Assembly (NCBI GenBank): GCA_035252015.1
Contig: DATFDP010000044.1
Span: 1 to 64,000, forward strand
Length of the DNA stretch: 64,000 bases
Reading direction: 5' to 3'
Origin: JAICWP01 sp035252015
GTDB taxonomy: Bacteria; Acidobacteriota; Terriglobia; Terriglobales; Acidobacteriaceae
Part shown: one piece after another, positions 63,659-64,000 of the stretch
Layout: each line of letters begins with the position of its first letter
Position numbering within the stretch: the first letter of the stretch is position 1
Position numbers and translations under genes: made by a program
The notes under the pieces: model-generated
Seen by the model: only the letters and a program-made list of their open reading frames with translations
Databases searched by the model: none
Told to the model about the DNA's origin: nothing

Positions 63659-64000
63659 AGCAGAAACATAAATAGTCCGCGCAAACCACGCAAGGAGGGT
63701 GCCGGTGTTCAGGGACCGCCTTCTCTTGTGGGACCGTTTCGTCCGAGGCAGGAATCTACCGCTATGCTGGCAAGCTACTTCGGCGATGTGCACGAAGACA
63801 GACTCTTAGCCTTTAAGCCGGTCCGACAACCAACTTGACTGAAGAAGTGGGCTCACCGTGTGGCGCATCGGGCTTGCGGTTTGACACTATTTCATTTGCT
63901 AAGTGATTCTTGGTCGAGCGCAGTCCAACTGTATCGGCCTACGCCTTCCCGCTATTGCCGAATCCTGCTGGCGGCCTGTTAGGGCAGGTGTTCTCTTTTG
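63659..64000. other. Unassigned stretch at the right window edge
   Basis: Upstream region of malQ. Open frames here are extensions or shadows of malQ and no gene, RNA or clear promoter was recognised. It contains CTTGACTGAAGAAG (63834-63847), a 14-base string also present at 57904-57917. Confidence 0.4.

Noticed and set aside
57904..63847. Identical 14-base string CTTGACTGAAGAAG at 57904-57917 and 63834-63847
   Set aside because: It has only two copies, no extended homology around them and no consistent position relative to genes, so it is probably chance.
1..64000. tRNA, rRNA, CRISPR arrays, prophage or insertion sequences
   Set aside because: No cloverleaf-like GTTCGA contexts outside genes, no regularly spaced repeats, and no transposase or integrase motifs were seen on reading both strands.

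Overview
The window reads as a chromosomal stretch of a GC-rich, saprophytic member of the Acidobacteriota. The clues are three very large Oar-like TonB-dependent receptors with an N-terminal carboxypeptidase-regulatory domain, many twin-arginine-exported glycoside hydrolases and oxidoreductases, a sulfatase-like/TPR fusion, and a phosphoketolase-acetate kinase pair. This assignment is inferred from gene content only. I saw no rRNA, tRNA, CRISPR array, phage or insertion sequence.

Layout. 1-4.4 kb (minus): TonB receptor (cut by the window edge), 3-hydroxyisobutyrate-dehydrogenase-like enzyme and a GH127 beta-L-arabinofuranosidase, behind a promoter whose -35 region is covered by a LacI-type operator. 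5-14.3 kb (plus): a tightly coupled sugar-acid operon (enolase-superfamily dehydratase, RraA-like aldolase, M24 peptidase, SDR, mannonate dehydratase, sugar MFS), followed by GH5 and GH39 hemicellulases. 14.4-17.8 kb (minus): a second TonB receptor. 18-26.6 kb (plus): a frameshifted small secreted protein, a sulfatase-like/TPR protein, and a three-gene secreted operon (M28 GCPII-like peptidase, beta-lactamase-like serine hydrolase, M14 peptidase). 26.6-30.8 kb: MBL hydrolase, enoyl-CoA hydratase, and a divergent pair of Tat-exported nucleoside-salvage enzymes (queuosine-salvage family and cytidine deaminase). 30.9-36 kb (plus): ACS-type MFS, phosphoketolase, acetate kinase. 36-41.2 kb (minus): repeat-containing membrane protein, an ExeA-type ATPase fused to an OmpA domain behind a sigma-54-like promoter, a stomatin-like protein and a GH29 fucosidase.

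41.4-56.6 kb is a second carbohydrate region. It holds a TonB receptor divergent from a LacI regulator, DUF1080 divergent from a Tat-exported Gfo/Idh/MocA oxidoreductase, a KdaD-like FAH enzyme, a minus-strand operon of SDR, fused class I CoA-transferase, CaiB and a leaderless solute-binding protein, and divergently RhaT and an SMP-30 lactonase. 56.8-63.7 kb is stress and storage metabolism: an AIM24 protein, a small MscS-like protein, a glycosyltransferase, trehalose synthase and 4-alpha-glucanotransferase, with a remnant of an HtrA protease between the last two.

Together the genes describe plant or microbial polysaccharide use: outer-membrane uptake, Tat/Sec-exported hydrolases, and lactonase/dehydratase/aldolase or phosphoketolase routes for the released pentoses, deoxy-hexoses and uronates, plus trehalose/glycan-based osmotic protection. 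The most unusual items are the exported queuosine-salvage/cytidine-deaminase pair, the ATPase-OmpA bridge protein, and the CoA-transferase operon with an apparently cytoplasmic sugar-binding protein.
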